From Subtercola lobariae (lineage in GTDB: Bacteria > Actinomycetota > Actinomycetes > Actinomycetales > Microbacteriaceae): a DNA stretch of 64,000 nt. The notes under the pieces were generated by a model. That model was not told the origin of the DNA, did not search any database, and saw only the letters and a program-made list of their open reading frames with translations. Location: contig NZ_BMGP01000001.1 in NCBI RefSeq assembly GCF_014640255.1, positions 723,851-787,850 on the forward strand. The letters run 5' to 3'. The position numbers were made by a program, and so were the translations under genes. The stretch's first letter is position 1. Each line of letters begins with the position of its first letter. This document shows positions 32,954-41,743 of the stretch, piece by piece.

Positions 32954-33838
32954 TTACGACGTCGTGACGAAGTCTGCGATGACCTCGTCGGCGACCCAGC
33001 GGGCGACGCCGGTGGGATGCGGCGCGGGCAGACCCAGAACGAAGTGCGTGAAACCGGCATCCGCAGCCGCCGCGATGGTGTCACGAACTCTCGCGGGCTG
33101 CTCGTACGACACCGAAAGGTGCATCGAGCGCGTGATGGCCTCGGGGTCGCGGCCGATTTCGGCGCAGTAGCGGTCGAGCAGAGCACTTCGTTCGGTCGCG
33201 TCGACGAGGTTGCCGCCCGGAATGTTCCAGAGGTCGGCGTGTTTCGCCACCACGCGCAACACGGCAGTAGATCGCCCGCCGATCATGATGGGCGGGTAGG
33301 GTCGCTGCACCGGTTTCGGGTTGCCGAAAGCACCGGCGAGGTGCAGATACGTGCCGTCGAAGTCGAAGGGGGCATCCTCTGTCCACAGCCGACGGATGAC
33401 CGTCAGCGCCTCATCGAGATTGCCGACTGCGTGCGAGAAGTCGTCGTAGGGTAACCCGTGGGCGAGGTATTCGCGCCGAGCGGTTGGAACGTCGGGGCGC
33501 GAACCCGCACCGATGCCGAAATCGAGCCGACCGCCCGACACGATGTCGACGGTGGTGGCGATCTTGGCCAGCACCGCCGGGGGTCGAAACCGGTTGCTCG
33601 TCACGAGCAGCCCCAGCCGCAGCCGTTCGGTTTGGGCGGCGAGCGCCGAGAGCAGGCTCCAGCCTTCGAAAATGGGGCCGTTCGGGTCACCGCCGATGGG
33701 CAACAGGTGGTCGAAGAGCCAGGCGTGTTCGATTTCGGTGATGGCGTCTGCTTCGCGCCAGATGCGCTGCAGATCTGCATAGTCGACCTGTTGAGGGGCA
33801 GTTGCGATTCCGAAACTGAGGTGAGAACTGGTGGGCAT
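32954..33838 (-). CDS. LLM-class flavin-dependent oxidoreductase
   Basis: 294 aa, luciferase-like TIM barrel. Features: FGIATAPQQVDYADL start, LFDHLLPIGG, LGLLVTSNRFRPPAVLAKIATTVDIVSGGRLDFGIGAG (cofactor pocket) and YPPIMIGGRSTAVLRVVAKHADLWNIPGG. In actinobacteria many such proteins use F420, others FMN; sequence alone does not decide. ATG 33838 (MPTSSHLSF) with AAAGGA upstream; the frame extends to 33916 without support. Confidence 0.9.
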   Translation of the reverse strand: MPTSSHLSFGIATAPQQVDYADLQRIWREADAITEIEHAWLFDHLLPIGGDPNGPIFEGWSLLSALAAQTERLRLGLLVTSNRFRPPAVLAKIATTVDIVSGGRLDFGIGAGSRPDVPTARREYLAHGLPYDDFSHAVGNLDEALTVIRRLWTEDAPFDFDGTYLHLAGAFGNPKPVQRPYPPIMIGGRSTAVLRVVAKHADLWNIPGGNLVDATERSALLDRYCAEIGRDPEAITRSMHLSVSYEQPARVRDTIAAAADAGFTHFVLGLPAPHPTGVARWVADEVIADFVTTS

Positions 33839-33927
33839 AACGGCGATCGTCCTTTCGAAGCTCGACGGAGGCGGGCTCGGAGACGTATCATCGAACGAAA
33901 CGGAACCGCGATCCACTATCGATCATA

Positions 33928-33942
33928 CGGAACATGGTTCCG
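33928..33942. promoter_or_regulatory. Palindrome CGGAACATGGTTCCG upstream of the LLM gene
   Basis: 6-bp arms around ATG, with an additional CGGAACC half-site at 33901-33907. This is typical TetR-operator geometry, but no TetR gene is adjacent. Small C-rich direct repeats (CGGCCAGCCCC) follow at 33958-33985. Confidence 0.5.
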
Positions 33943-33993
33943 CTTATCAAGTCCTTCGGCCAGCCCCCGGCCAGCCCCCGGCCAGCCTCTGGG

Positions 33994-34851
33994 TCAGGCC
34001 CGCACGGCCGCGATCGCAGACACGCGTAAGAAGTCGAGCTTCGCCGCCGCCGGAGAACCCGTGGCTGCCGTGTACGCGACGATGCGCAGATCGGTGCCGG
34101 CCACACTGAAAACGTCGCAGTCGAGCTCGACGTCTCCCACGATGTCGTTGCGCACCACCTTGCGCTCGGATTGGTGTTCGCCGACCGCTCCGCTCTGCCA
34201 GAGTTCGCGAAACGGTTCGCTGGCCACGAGGAGCTCGTCGACCAGAGCATTCACTCCGCGATCATCGGGATACTGCCCGTGCACGCGGCGGAGGTCGGCC
34301 ACGAGCGACGCGCCGAACGCTTCGATGCTGCCCGAGCGACTGACGATGTACCCCTCGCCGCTGTGCAGCGCCGCATCGGTGAACAGCGACCTGATGAGGT
34401 TGGGCCGACCCACGGCAGGCTGCACGGGTTCGCCGAGCAGGGCCGCCCAGAGTGGGCTGCACGTGATGAGATCCCACGAGGCAGTGAACACGGCCAACGG
34501 AATCTCGCCGAGCCGTGTGATCAGCCGACCCACCCCCGGCGGAATGTGCGCCGGTACCTCGCGCGGCGACGGCGGCAACAGCCCGGCGAGCACGTAGAGG
34601 TGGTCGCGCTCGGTATCGCTCAGCTGAAGCGCTCGGGCGAGCGATGCGGCTACTTGAGCGGATGGCCGGCGAGCCCTGCCCTGCTCCAGCCGCACCACGT
34701 AGTCGACACTGAGCCCCGCCAGCGCTGCGAGTTCTTCGCGGCGCAACCCGGTCGCCCGCCGCGCGATACCGGCCGGATAGCCCACATCGACTGGCGACAG
34801 CCGATCGCGCCACGACCGCAGCAGCGCGCCGAGGTCGCCATGCGCCTGCAT
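33994..34851 (-). CDS. XRE-family regulator with MmyB-like ligand domain
   Basis: 285 aa. The Cro/C1-type helix-turn-helix spans about residues 15-75 (GLRREELAALAGLSVDYVVRLEQGR). The rest is the MmyB/MLTR ligand-binding domain (FTASWDLITCSPLWAALLGEP, then DVFSVAGTDLRIVAYTAATGSPAAAKLDFL). Structures of relatives bind fatty-acid-like ligands. ATG 34851 has GGAGG seven bases upstream. Divergent from an SDR, a very common actinobacterial pairing. Confidence 0.93.
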   Translation of the reverse strand: MQAHGDLGALLRSWRDRLSPVDVGYPAGIARRATGLRREELAALAGLSVDYVVRLEQGRARRPSAQVAASLARALQLSDTERDHLYVLAGLLPPSPREVPAHIPPGVGRLITRLGEIPLAVFTASWDLITCSPLWAALLGEPVQPAVGRPNLIRSLFTDAALHSGEGYIVSRSGSIEAFGASLVADLRRVHGQYPDDRGVNALVDELLVASEPFRELWQSGAVGEHQSERKVVRNDIVGDVELDCDVFSVAGTDLRIVAYTAATGSPAAAKLDFLRVSAIAAVRA

Positions 34852-34885
34852 TTCCATTCCTCCAGTCTGCCAGCGCCGATCGCAC

Positions 34886-34904
34886 AATGGGTGGTACCGC
34901 CATT
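34886..34904. promoter_or_regulatory. Operator-like inverted repeat in the MmyB/SDR divergent region
   Basis: AATGG-N9-CCATT with inner GGTACC, in the 107-bp region between the MmyB-type regulator and the SDR gene. Candidate binding site for that regulator. Confidence 0.45.
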
Positions 34905-34958
34905 CCACATGCTGAGCCGGGCCACGACATCTGTGCCACAGGCGCGCAGACTCGAACC

Positions 34959-35651
34959 ATGACAACAACACTCATCACCGGGGCCAACAAGGGCCTCGGC
35001 TACGAAACCGCCCGCCGACTCATCGAAGCGGGTCACACGGTATGGATGGCCGCCCGAGACGAATCGCGCGGCCGCAGCGCGGCCGAGTCGCTCGGTGGCA
35101 TGTTCGTTCAGCTCGACGTCACGAACGACGCCTCCGTCGCGGCTGCGGCGGCGGTCGTCGCGGCCAACGGCGGCATCGATGTACTGATCAACAACGCCGG
35201 AATCTCGGGCCCCTTCACGCCGCCCACCGAGCTCACCGCAGAGCAGGCGACGGCAGTCTTCGACACCAACGTGGTGAGCATTGTGCGCATGACCACGGCG
35301 TTCGTGCCACTTCTTCGGGCATCCGCTGCCCCCACCATCGTCAATGTGACGAGCGGCATGGGTTCGTTCGGCTTTGTGCACGACCCCCACCACATCGAGT
35401 CGACCATTGTGGCGCCGCTCTATCAGGCCTCGAAGTCGGCTGTCACCATGCTCACCGTTCAGTACGCAAAGGCGCTGCCGGAGATGCGCGTCAATGCTGC
35501 CGACCCGGGTTACACGGCGACCGATTTCAACCACAACAACGGCACGCAGACCGTCACCGAAGGAACCGACGCCATCGTCGAGTTGGCTACCCGTGGTGGC
35601 GAAGGGCCTACGGGTACGTTCATCAACCGCGACGGTGTTGCTCCGTTCTAG
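34959..35651 (+). CDS. Short-chain dehydrogenase/reductase
   Basis: 230 aa SDR. TGANKGLG at 7-14, NNAG at 78-81, Ser132, Tyr155 and Lys159 (YQASK). Lacks the longer C-terminus of many SDRs. ATG 34959 (MTTTLITGANKG); the ribosome binding site is not obvious. Divergent from the MmyB-type regulator that probably controls it; the likely product or substrate is the regulator ligand. The 287 bp after it up to the next gene hold no gene I can support. Confidence 0.92.
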   Translation: MTTTLITGANKGLGYETARRLIEAGHTVWMAARDESRGRSAAESLGGMFVQLDVTNDASVAAAAAVVAANGGIDVLINNAGISGPFTPPTELTAEQATAVFDTNVVSIVRMTTAFVPLLRASAAPTIVNVTSGMGSFGFVHDPHHIESTIVAPLYQASKSAVTMLTVQYAKALPEMRVNAADPGYTATDFNHNNGTQTVTEGTDAIVELATRGGEGPTGTFINRDGVAPF

Positions 35652-35938
35652 TCGCGGGGGCCGTACGCATTGGCTTGTGCCGGCCGGCACCGTGCGTGCC
35701 CACCGACGCACACGGCGAAATTCCTGAAACGGGGGCTTTTCTGTCTCCACCGCGTACGCGATGCTGATCTGACTTCTGTCAATATGCCAGTATGGGCTGA
35801 CGCACGAGGGTAAGTGGGGGGTGATGGGGGCGCTATGACCGGCTTTCTTGCCTCGACGGGCCTAGTACCTTTCGATGGCCATGCGGCGGCTCCGAGGATG
35901 GGCGGCATCGTGCCTAGTGCGGCGCTCGAAATGAGCGA

Positions 35939-37169
35939 ATGAGTCTCGCGTTATCGCGATGGCGGGGTCGCCGTGGGGCGGCGCTCGGGCCCCGTCGGCG
36001 CTCAGCTTTCGTCGGATGCGTTGCAGCGGTCATCACGCTCGCGCTGACGCTCAGCGGTTGCGCCACTGGCGCGGGTGGGTCGTCGCCGCCGCCGGGGTCG
36101 CTGGCTGCGGGCGCCCCCGCCATGTCAGCCGCAGACGCAGCGTTCGCCTCCACGATGCCCGGGCCGATTCAGACCTGGCGCACCTCGTTCGAGGCCAGTT
36201 CGATGAGCTTCTCGGTACCCGGCACGGTGCTGGCCGCGTCGGTGGGTGACAGCCCGGTCGTCGCGGTGGCCAATGGAGATGCCGTGCTCGGTTCGACGCC
36301 CGTCGACGCCTCCGACACGTTTCACATCGGCAGCATGACGAAACTGTTCACGGCGGCGCTTATCATGCAACTCGATGAAGAACACGTGCTGGCGCTCAGC
36401 GACACGATCGACAAGTGGTTTCCCTCCGCACCGAACGGCTCGAAGATCACCGTTCTGATGCTGCTCGAACATGAAAGCGTTCGCCCAGACCCCGATCGCC
36501 GAACCCGGAACCGAATATCAGTACCTGAACGCGGGGTACATCATTCTCGGCCGCATCGCCGAACTAGCGGCGGGTGAGCCTTACGACGCGCTCATTCGGG
36601 CTCGGTTCATCGATGCCCTCGGCTTGACGAGCACCTACCTCGACGGCTACGGTACGGGCCCCGACGCACTCGCGGGCTACGACCTGACCTGCGGCGCGGG
36701 CAATGGCAGTGACTGCCTGGGTAAACCGTCGACACCCACCGCGACAAGACCCTCGCCACAGTGGACCGGTGCCTGGTCTGCCGGCGGTATGGTCAGCTCG
36801 GCCAGAGATCAGGCGGTCTGGATTCGCGCGCTCGTTGCCGGCGACGTGCTCGACGCCGCCCACAAGCAGGTGATGCAGACCCTGACGCCGCTCTCGTCGG
36901 CTTATTACAGCGGCGCCTACGGCAAAGCGGGTCTGACCCCGGTGCAGCTTGGCGAAGGTGCGGGTCTCGCAACGTGGGCGGTGCCGGGCGTCGGCACCTG
37001 CCTCGGGCATGCGGGGTCGATTCCGGGGTCGAACGGTGTCGCGGCGTACTGCCCTGACGCACAGCTCTCCATCGTCATTCTGAACGACATCGACCCGGCG
37101 GGAACAGCTCCCGGGTACCCCGGTCTTGTCGATCTCGCGCCAGCCGCCCTCGCGGCGCTGAAGGGCTGA
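35939..37169 (+). pseudogene. Disrupted serine hydrolase (beta-lactamase class C-like), lipoprotein
   Basis: Two frames cover one gene. The first (from ATG 35939) gives a lipoprotein signal peptide (lipobox LSGC, Cys41), then the catalytic SxxK in HIGSMTKLFTA and LMLLEHES, after which the frame is lost near 36475. The second frame resumes with AEPGTEYQYLNAGYIILGRI (YxN motif) and runs to the stop at 37169. The family normally has about 30-40 residues between these two points and here almost none. An internal deletion with frameshift is the simplest explanation. A sequencing error alone would not explain the missing segment. Confidence 0.8.
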
Positions 37170-37301
37170 CCTTCAACCGAATCGACGGGAAGCGCGGTGG
37201 CTGACACGATCTGAACGTGCGGCAAGAGTCGGCGCGGAAGCCACTTCTGGCTCTGCAGCCGTATCCGCAGTGACACCCTCGGCCTCGGGGTGGCGTCGCA
37301 C

Positions 37302-38732
37302 TCAGAACGGCGCACTGGCTCCTCCCGGGTCGGTGTCGAGAGTTTCGATCGATCTCGGTTGCTCGTTCGGTGAACCTGGCCCCGCCGGTGGGGCGGCGGT
37401 GAATTGCGGAATCGGTTTCGTTACCGGGGTGGGCTCAACGGTGTAGGCGAAGCCGGCAGGTGAAGTCCAGGTGATGGAGCCTGCCATACCGCCGTGGCCA
37501 GGGTGCTGTTCGATTCTCCATTCGGTGTGGTGTTTCACCTTGTGATGGCTGCGGCAGAGGGGGCTGAGATTGTGGAATTCGGTTTCGTGACCCTCGCCGA
37601 AAGCCTTGGTGTGGTCGAGGTCGGCGGTGGCCGATGGAGTGCACGCCAGCGGAAAACTGCATTCGGCGCGGGCTGTGCGAATGAGTTCGTCGAGGTCGGC
37701 CGGCGGTTTGTACCGTTGCCGGCCGTAGTTGAGGGCGATGCCCGTGGCGGGGTCGGTAAGAATTCGGTAGAACCCCGGTGCGTCGCGGGCCAGTTCGCGT
37801 GCAGTGAGGTCATCGATGGGGCCATACCCCTCGAGATTCGCTGCTCCACCGTCGAAGACAGCAGACTCGTTCGGGCGTCGGAGCAGAGCCAGCGCTGGCA
37901 CGGTAACTCTCACGTGCGGGCGGATACCGCGGGTTGCACCGGGAATCGACGTTTCGCCGTTCAGGGTGAGGTCTGCGAGTGCGTCGCCTCGAAGCTGAGT
38001 GAGCGTGCGCGGGTCGCCGCTGTTCTTCAGCGAACGACCGAGTTCGGTGGCGCGAGTGTAGATTGCGACGGCTTCGACGGCGGGGAGGTACCAGGTCAGG
38101 TATGCCATTCCGTCTGCCGCCGGTTCGAGGGCGAGATAGCGTTCAGCCGTCGCGTCGAGATGCCGTTGAACCGCGGTGACGGCCTGTGCATCTTCGGCCG
38201 CGCCACGGGCTTCGCGGTCGAGACGTTGCACGCTCACCCGCTTTGCGGTCGGCAGAATTCGGTCTTCAAAGTCGAGCACGCACTCGCGTGGAAGGCGGAG
38301 ACCATGCTGCACGATCTTCTCGGCATGTCGATAGGAGATCTGGCCGTCTGACAGCGCGCTCAGTGTATTCACGAAGTCGCCACAGAGACCCATCGCGGTG
38401 TCGACCTTTCGCCTCGCGTCGATTTCGCTGAGATGCGCGCCGACGGCGAGCTCGGTCACCACGGTGCGTTGCGTAACGGCTTCTGGTGACCATTTCGGGC
38501 CGCCAGAAGACTGGTCAGCGAAGTGCATTGCTAGGGCCGCGCACCGAAGACGTTCCACGCGCACAACCTGTCGAGCGGCAGCCGCCGCCGCCTCGCGTTC
38601 CCCGTCGAAAACCGCGGTTGCCGCCGCCGCGTACAGCTCGCGCAAGCGCGATCGTTCAGACGGAGGCTCGGGATTTTCACCCTCATCGCCCCAATCAGGT
38701 GTGAGTATTGCTCGATTCATGCCCCCAGTCAA
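37302..38732 (-). CDS. 13E12/DUF222-HNH endonuclease family protein
   Basis: 476 aa. Residues about 35-330 form a DUF222 domain (VVTELAVGAHLSEIDARRKVDTAMGL). The HNH nuclease motif follows at about 375-420 (CTPSATADLDHTKAFGEGHETEFHNLSPLCRSHHKVKH, with the HNH His, Asn and His visible). This family is multi-copy in many actinobacterial genomes and behaves like a mobile or repeat gene; its role is unproven. TTG 38732 has GGTGG upstream; ATG 38720 is the alternative. It stands alone, convergent with the broken hydrolase. Confidence 0.92.
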   Translation of the reverse strand: MTGGMNRAILTPDWGDEGENPEPPSERSRLRELYAAAATAVFDGEREAAAAAARQVVRVERLRCAALAMHFADQSSGGPKWSPEAVTQRTVVTELAVGAHLSEIDARRKVDTAMGLCGDFVNTLSALSDGQISYRHAEKIVQHGLRLPRECVLDFEDRILPTAKRVSVQRLDREARGAAEDAQAVTAVQRHLDATAERYLALEPAADGMAYLTWYLPAVEAVAIYTRATELGRSLKNSGDPRTLTQLRGDALADLTLNGETSIPGATRGIRPHVRVTVPALALLRRPNESAVFDGGAANLEGYGPIDDLTARELARDAPGFYRILTDPATGIALNYGRQRYKPPADLDELIRTARAECSFPLACTPSATADLDHTKAFGEGHETEFHNLSPLCRSHHKVKHHTEWRIEQHPGHGGMAGSITWTSPAGFAYTVEPTPVTKPIPQFTAAPPAGPGSPNEQPRSIETLDTDPGGASAPF

Positions 38733-38839
38733 TCAGAGGCCACCGACATCGGATCGAGGTATCACGCAATCTGTTCACAACCTCGATCAGGTCGACGTTG
38801 TGAAGGAGTAGTGGGCTGCCGCCGGTGAAGCCGAGACGG

Positions 38840-39550
38840 CTAGAACAGGGTATCGGGCGCTGAAGTCGGGGCGGGCGAAGGCGTTCGTGCGGTGCTAGCG
38901 AGCGGCGTGTTCTTTCTCGCGGTCGACGCGGTCGACGCGGTCGAGGTGCTTGAGGTGCTTGAGGTGCTTGAGGCGCTTGAGGTGCTTGAGGTGCTTGAGG
39001 CGCTTGAGGATGTCGGGGCGGTCGATTCGGCCGAGCCGGTCGAAGCCGACGAGCGAGCGGGCGCGGTCGCCTCGAGATGCTCGACCGCTTTGGGGTACCC
39101 CGGCCCGGTGTCGGGGGCGCGACCACGAGCATAGGCCTCCGCGGCGGCTCGGGCACGGGCATCCGCTGCCTCATTGAGAGTGTGGCCGACGTGGCCCTTG
39201 ACCCATTCGAAGCGGTAGCGTCGGCCCACGATGGCGTCGTCGATCTCTTTGATGAGGTCGAGGTTCATGACCGGTTTGCCGTCGCCCTTGCGCCAGCCTT
39301 TGCGCTTCCAGCCGGGCATCCATTTGGTCACCGTGTTGATGACGTATTGGCTGTCGCACAGAATGTGCAGGTCGTCGTCGACGTGGGCTGTGGCGCGAAA
39401 CAGCTCGAGTACCGCCTTCAGCTCGCCCATGTTGTTGGTGCCGTGCGGCCAGCCGCCGGCCGACCATGTGTTGTCGTCGATGTACCAGGCCCAGCCGGCC
39501 GGCCCGGGGTTGCCGAGGGCAGAGCCGTCGGCTGATGCGGTGATGGTCAT
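38840..39550 (-). CDS. rnhA: Ribonuclease HI with repetitive Ser/Thr/Ala tail
   Basis: 236 aa. Residues 1-145 are RNase HI: the active-site acids are D in SADGSALGNPG, E in NNMGELKAV, D in LCDSQYV, and D in NEAADARARAAA. It degrades RNA in RNA-DNA hybrids. Instead of ending near 150 residues it continues with about 85 residues rich in Ser, Thr and Ala, encoded by 9-bp repeats. ATG 39550; ribosome binding site weak. The tail is probably disordered. Confidence 0.93.
   Translation of the reverse strand: MTITASADGSALGNPGPAGWAWYIDDNTWSAGGWPHGTNNMGELKAVLELFRATAHVDDDLHILCDSQYVINTVTKWMPGWKRKGWRKGDGKPVMNLDLIKEIDDAIVGRRYRFEWVKGHVGHTLNEAADARARAAAEAYARGRAPDTGPGYPKAVEHLEATAPARSSASTGSAESTAPTSSSASSTSSTSSASSTSSTSSTSTASTASTARKNTPLASTARTPSPAPTSAPDTLF
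38943..39005. repeat. 9-bp tandem repeat in the RNase HI tail
   Basis: Seven perfect or one-mismatch copies of GAGGTGCTT in a row, preceded by three of GCGGTCGAC (about 38919-38945). On the minus strand they encode SST/SAS-type tripeptides. The unit keeps frame, so copy number can vary without truncating the enzyme. Confidence 0.92.
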
Positions 39551-39596
39551 TTCATCAACGGTACCGGCCTTCGCGCAGATCGCGGTTCGCCTCGCG

Positions 39597-39626
39597 CTGA
39601 AAGCTAATGAATTAACGTCATATAAT
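39597..39626 (+). promoter_or_regulatory. Promoter with perfect TATAAT -10 box
   Basis: CTGAAA (39597-39602), 18 bp, then TATAAT (39621-39626), in an AT-rich patch. Transcription would begin near 39633 and soon meet a hairpin with a T-run (39651-39694). The RNase HI promoter probably lies in the same patch on the other strand. Confidence 0.5.
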
Positions 39627-39632
39627 TTGTCA

Positions 39633-39694
39633 GCACTCGTTAACGAGAAACCCCGACCGTCACACGTGAGTGCGCTGCGTCGGGGGCTATTTTT
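39633..39694 (+). ncRNA. Candidate small RNA or leader ending in a Rho-independent terminator
   Basis: Downstream of a perfect TATAAT box come a 12-bp palindrome CTCGTTAACGAG (39636-39647) and a stem CCCCGAC/GTCGGGG (39651-39657 with 39679-39685), followed by GCTATTTTT. This would give a transcript of about 60 nt. The same hairpin could instead act as an attenuator for the short frame that follows. No known RNA family recognised. Confidence 0.35.
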
Positions 39695-39903
39695 CAACAG
39701 TAGCTGATGGTGGAGCGGAGCGATTTGCTGATTGGCTTGCACAGGCTGAAGGCGACCGTTCCAGGGCGCTGGAACACGACTGTCTGTTTTCGTTGGCGGG
39801 CTACATCGACGATGGCCTCGAAAGTTGGCTACGCGACGAGAGCGCGATCGCCCACGTCATCAACCGGTGCCCGCTTCGCGACACAAGCAGACTGCTGCTC
39901 TGA
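39670..39903 (+). CDS. Short hypothetical frame, possibly a gene remnant
   Basis: 77 codons. The protein-like part is RFADWLAQAEGD to the end (acidic, LAGYIDDGLESWLRDES). The only in-frame start (GTG 39670) lies inside the hairpin described above, and no ribosome binding site is seen. Base composition is lower in GC than the neighbours. Could be a fragment of an acquired gene; I do not recognise it. Confidence 0.25.
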   Translation: MRCVGGYFSTVADGGAERFADWLAQAEGDRSRALEHDCLFSLAGYIDDGLESWLRDESAIAHVINRCPLRDTSRLLL

Positions 39904-39920
39904 CGCGTAGTCAGTGGTAC

Positions 39921-40715
39921 CTATGAGGCGCTCGCGTCGGCGATGCCGAGCCACGCGTCCGGCGAACCAGAGCCCGAACCCGAACCCGACCCGGAGCCGC
40001 CGCCAGCACCGGATGCCCGGTCTTCGCCCGACTTCATGGCGCGCAATTGGCGCTCGACGTCGGCCGCCGCAGCACCAGCCGCCAGTTGCCGCTCGAGGTC
40101 GGCGTCGGGGGTGGCCGTGAGGTCGGTCAGCGCCCCCGTAAACAGGAGGTCGTCGGTGGCTGCCGCACGCGCCTGCATCTGCGCAACGCGATCTTTGGCC
40201 CGCTGCAGGCTTGCACCGATGTCGTCGTTCTGCGAACCGATGCCCGCGACCGCTTCGTTCGCTTTCACCTGCGCAGCAGACGCGGTGTACAGCGCCTTGA
40301 TGGTCTCTTTCTCGGTGCGAAACGCCTCGACGCTCTCGGCGAGACGGCGTTCTTTGTCTTGCAGCTGAGCCTGCTGCTGCTGCACGGCGGTGAACTGATC
40401 GCGCAACGCCACGACCTGCCGCTCGAGCAACGAGCGACGCTCGAGAGCCGTGCGAGCAAGATCTTCTCGACCCTGATTCAGCGCTTCTTGGGCCTGATCG
40501 GCGAGATTCTGGTAACGCGCGCCCATCTCCTGCCCTTGCAGCTCGATGCGCTTCTTCGCCGTGGCCACGTCGGCGAGCGCGCGGCGCACCTGCTGCAGCA
40601 TCTTCAGTTGCTGGTTGTAACTGTCGTCGAGGGCTTCGCGCGGATCTTCGATGCGATCAAGCGCCCGCGACGATTTGCTGCGAAAGATGTCGCGCATTCG
40701 CGAGGTGTTGCTCAT
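39921..40715 (-). CDS. pspA: PspA/IM30 family protein
   Basis: 264 aa. Long coiled-coil over residues about 25-200 (SYNQQLKMLQQVRRALADVATAKKRIELQ, LERRSLLERQVVALRDQFTAVQQQQAQLQDKE), typical of PspA/ESCRT-III-like membrane remodelling proteins. The C-terminus is a Gly-Ser repeat linker (GSGSGSGSGS) ending in a short hydrophobic segment. ATG 40715 has GGGAG upstream. It follows the membrane-protein gene with a one-base gap, forming a two-gene operon for envelope stress. Confidence 0.92.
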   Translation of the reverse strand: MSNTSRMRDIFRSKSSRALDRIEDPREALDDSYNQQLKMLQQVRRALADVATAKKRIELQGQEMGARYQNLADQAQEALNQGREDLARTALERRSLLERQVVALRDQFTAVQQQQAQLQDKERRLAESVEAFRTEKETIKALYTASAAQVKANEAVAGIGSQNDDIGASLQRAKDRVAQMQARAAATDDLLFTGALTDLTATPDADLERQLAAGAAAADVERQLRAMKSGEDRASGAGGGSGSGSGSGSGSPDAWLGIADASAS

Positions 40716-40716
40716 G

Positions 40717-41304
40717 TCAGACTCCCTGCTTGGCCCGAGAACCGGGCACGTGCTCGCGCATGGTGAAACTGCGCCACTGCTCGGCGCCCGCGTAATGCGC
40801 GGCCACCTCGCGGTCGACTTCTCGGCCGAGAGCGTCAAGGCTGCCTTCGTTCACTTCGGCGAACCCGTCGGCCACGGCGCCGCGCAAGTGCGTCACCATG
40901 GTGCACACCCGATCTACTCTGCCCCGAGCGGTGAGGATGCCCGCGCCCAGCGCCCTCGCATCCGTTTCGCTCTCAAGCAACGTGAGCTGTCTGTCGATGA
41001 CAGCCGCTTCAGCGTCGATGCGGGCGAAGAGCCCGGGTAGCTCGCCCGGAGCTGAACCAGACGCGCCCGGCGCGGCCAGCGCAAGCGCCGTCTGCCCGCT
41101 CAGCACCGTCTCATTGAGGCGCACCCTCAGCTTCAGAACCTTGCGCCGCGACCCCAGGCTGAACGATGCCCGCGCTCGCAGAAGAGAAAGCGCGAGCGCC
41201 CGACTGCGGCTGATGCGCAGGTAAACCACCCGCGCGGTGACGCCAACCGCTATGGCCCCGGCCAGCACGATGGCTGCGAAGGTGATCAGCGCTCCAGTGA
41301 GCAT
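40717..41304 (-). CDS. Membrane protein co-transcribed with PspA
   Basis: 195 aa with one N-terminal membrane helix (residues 3-27) and a long basic, then acidic, cytoplasmic part likely helical. I do not recognise the family. ATG 41304 has GGAG upstream. Position directly before pspA suggests a membrane anchor or regulator for it, a role other actinobacterial PspA partners play. The 174 bp upstream hold its promoter region and no gene. Confidence 0.75.
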   Translation of the reverse strand: MLTGALITFAAIVLAGAIAVGVTARVVYLRISRSRALALSLLRARASFSLGSRRKVLKLRVRLNETVLSGQTALALAAPGASGSAPGELPGLFARIDAEAAVIDRQLTLLESETDARALGAGILTARGRVDRVCTMVTHLRGAVADGFAEVNEGSLDALGREVDREVAAHYAGAEQWRSFTMREHVPGSRAKQGV

Positions 41305-41478
41305 ATGCGCTCCAATTCGAGAGATGGATGCCCGTCAATTTACGCTTTCCGAACGCCGAACGTTAGCCCCGCAGCCGGTTCGCACGGTTTGCGCAGATTC
41401 GCCGGCGCCGGCGCTCACGCAGACTCAGACGCCGGCGAGACCCGAGGCACCCGCCACGCCCGCCGGCGCCCCCGACAC

Positions 41479-41643
41479 TCAGACGCGACGGCTGCCCGTG
41501 AGCAGCCGAACGAGAAACACGATGAGGGCGATGACGAGCAGAACGACTCCGACCCAGATGAGAAAGCTGAGCGACGAGGAGATTCCGCCGGTGATCAGCA
41601 GCACAACGGCGATGACGGCAATGATGACGAGAAGAATATTCAT
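41479..41643 (-). CDS. Small two-helix membrane protein
   Basis: 54 aa. Two hydrophobic helices (ILLVIIAVIAVVLLITGG and WVGVVLLVIALIVFLVRLL) and a basic end (TGSRRV). ATG 41643 preceded by AAGGGA. Small proteins of this kind are common in actinobacteria and often stress-induced; function unknown. Divergent from the response regulator at 41744. Confidence 0.75.
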   Translation of the reverse strand: MNILLVIIAVIAVVLLITGGISSSLSFLIWVGVVLLVIALIVFLVRLLTGSRRV

Positions 41644-41724
41644 GAGTTTTCCCTTTTCTGCGATGGGCACAGCGAACCGAATTCGGTTCTGTGTCTAGCC
41701 CACCACTGCCGGGGCAGCAAGTAA

Positions 41725-41740
41725 ACACCCCTAGGGGTGT
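41725..41740. promoter_or_regulatory. Perfect 16-bp palindrome ACACCCCTAGGGGTGT
   Basis: It lies three bases before the TTG start of the response regulator. Its right arm supplies the only ribosome binding site (AGGGG). It could be an operator for the regulator itself, or an RNA hairpin that hides the ribosome binding site. Confidence 0.7.
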
Positions 41741-41743
41741 ACT

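Noticed and set aside
35652-35938. Small gene between SDR and broken hydrolase
   Set aside because: Short frames there lack ribosome binding sites and gene-like codon use.
37302-38732. Complete insertion element at the 13E12 gene
   Set aside because: No terminal inverted repeats or target duplications seen on either side; annotated only as the HNH-family gene.
38919-39005. Possible CRISPR array
   Set aside because: Units of 9 bp without spacers, in frame inside the RNase HI gene; a simple tandem repeat.
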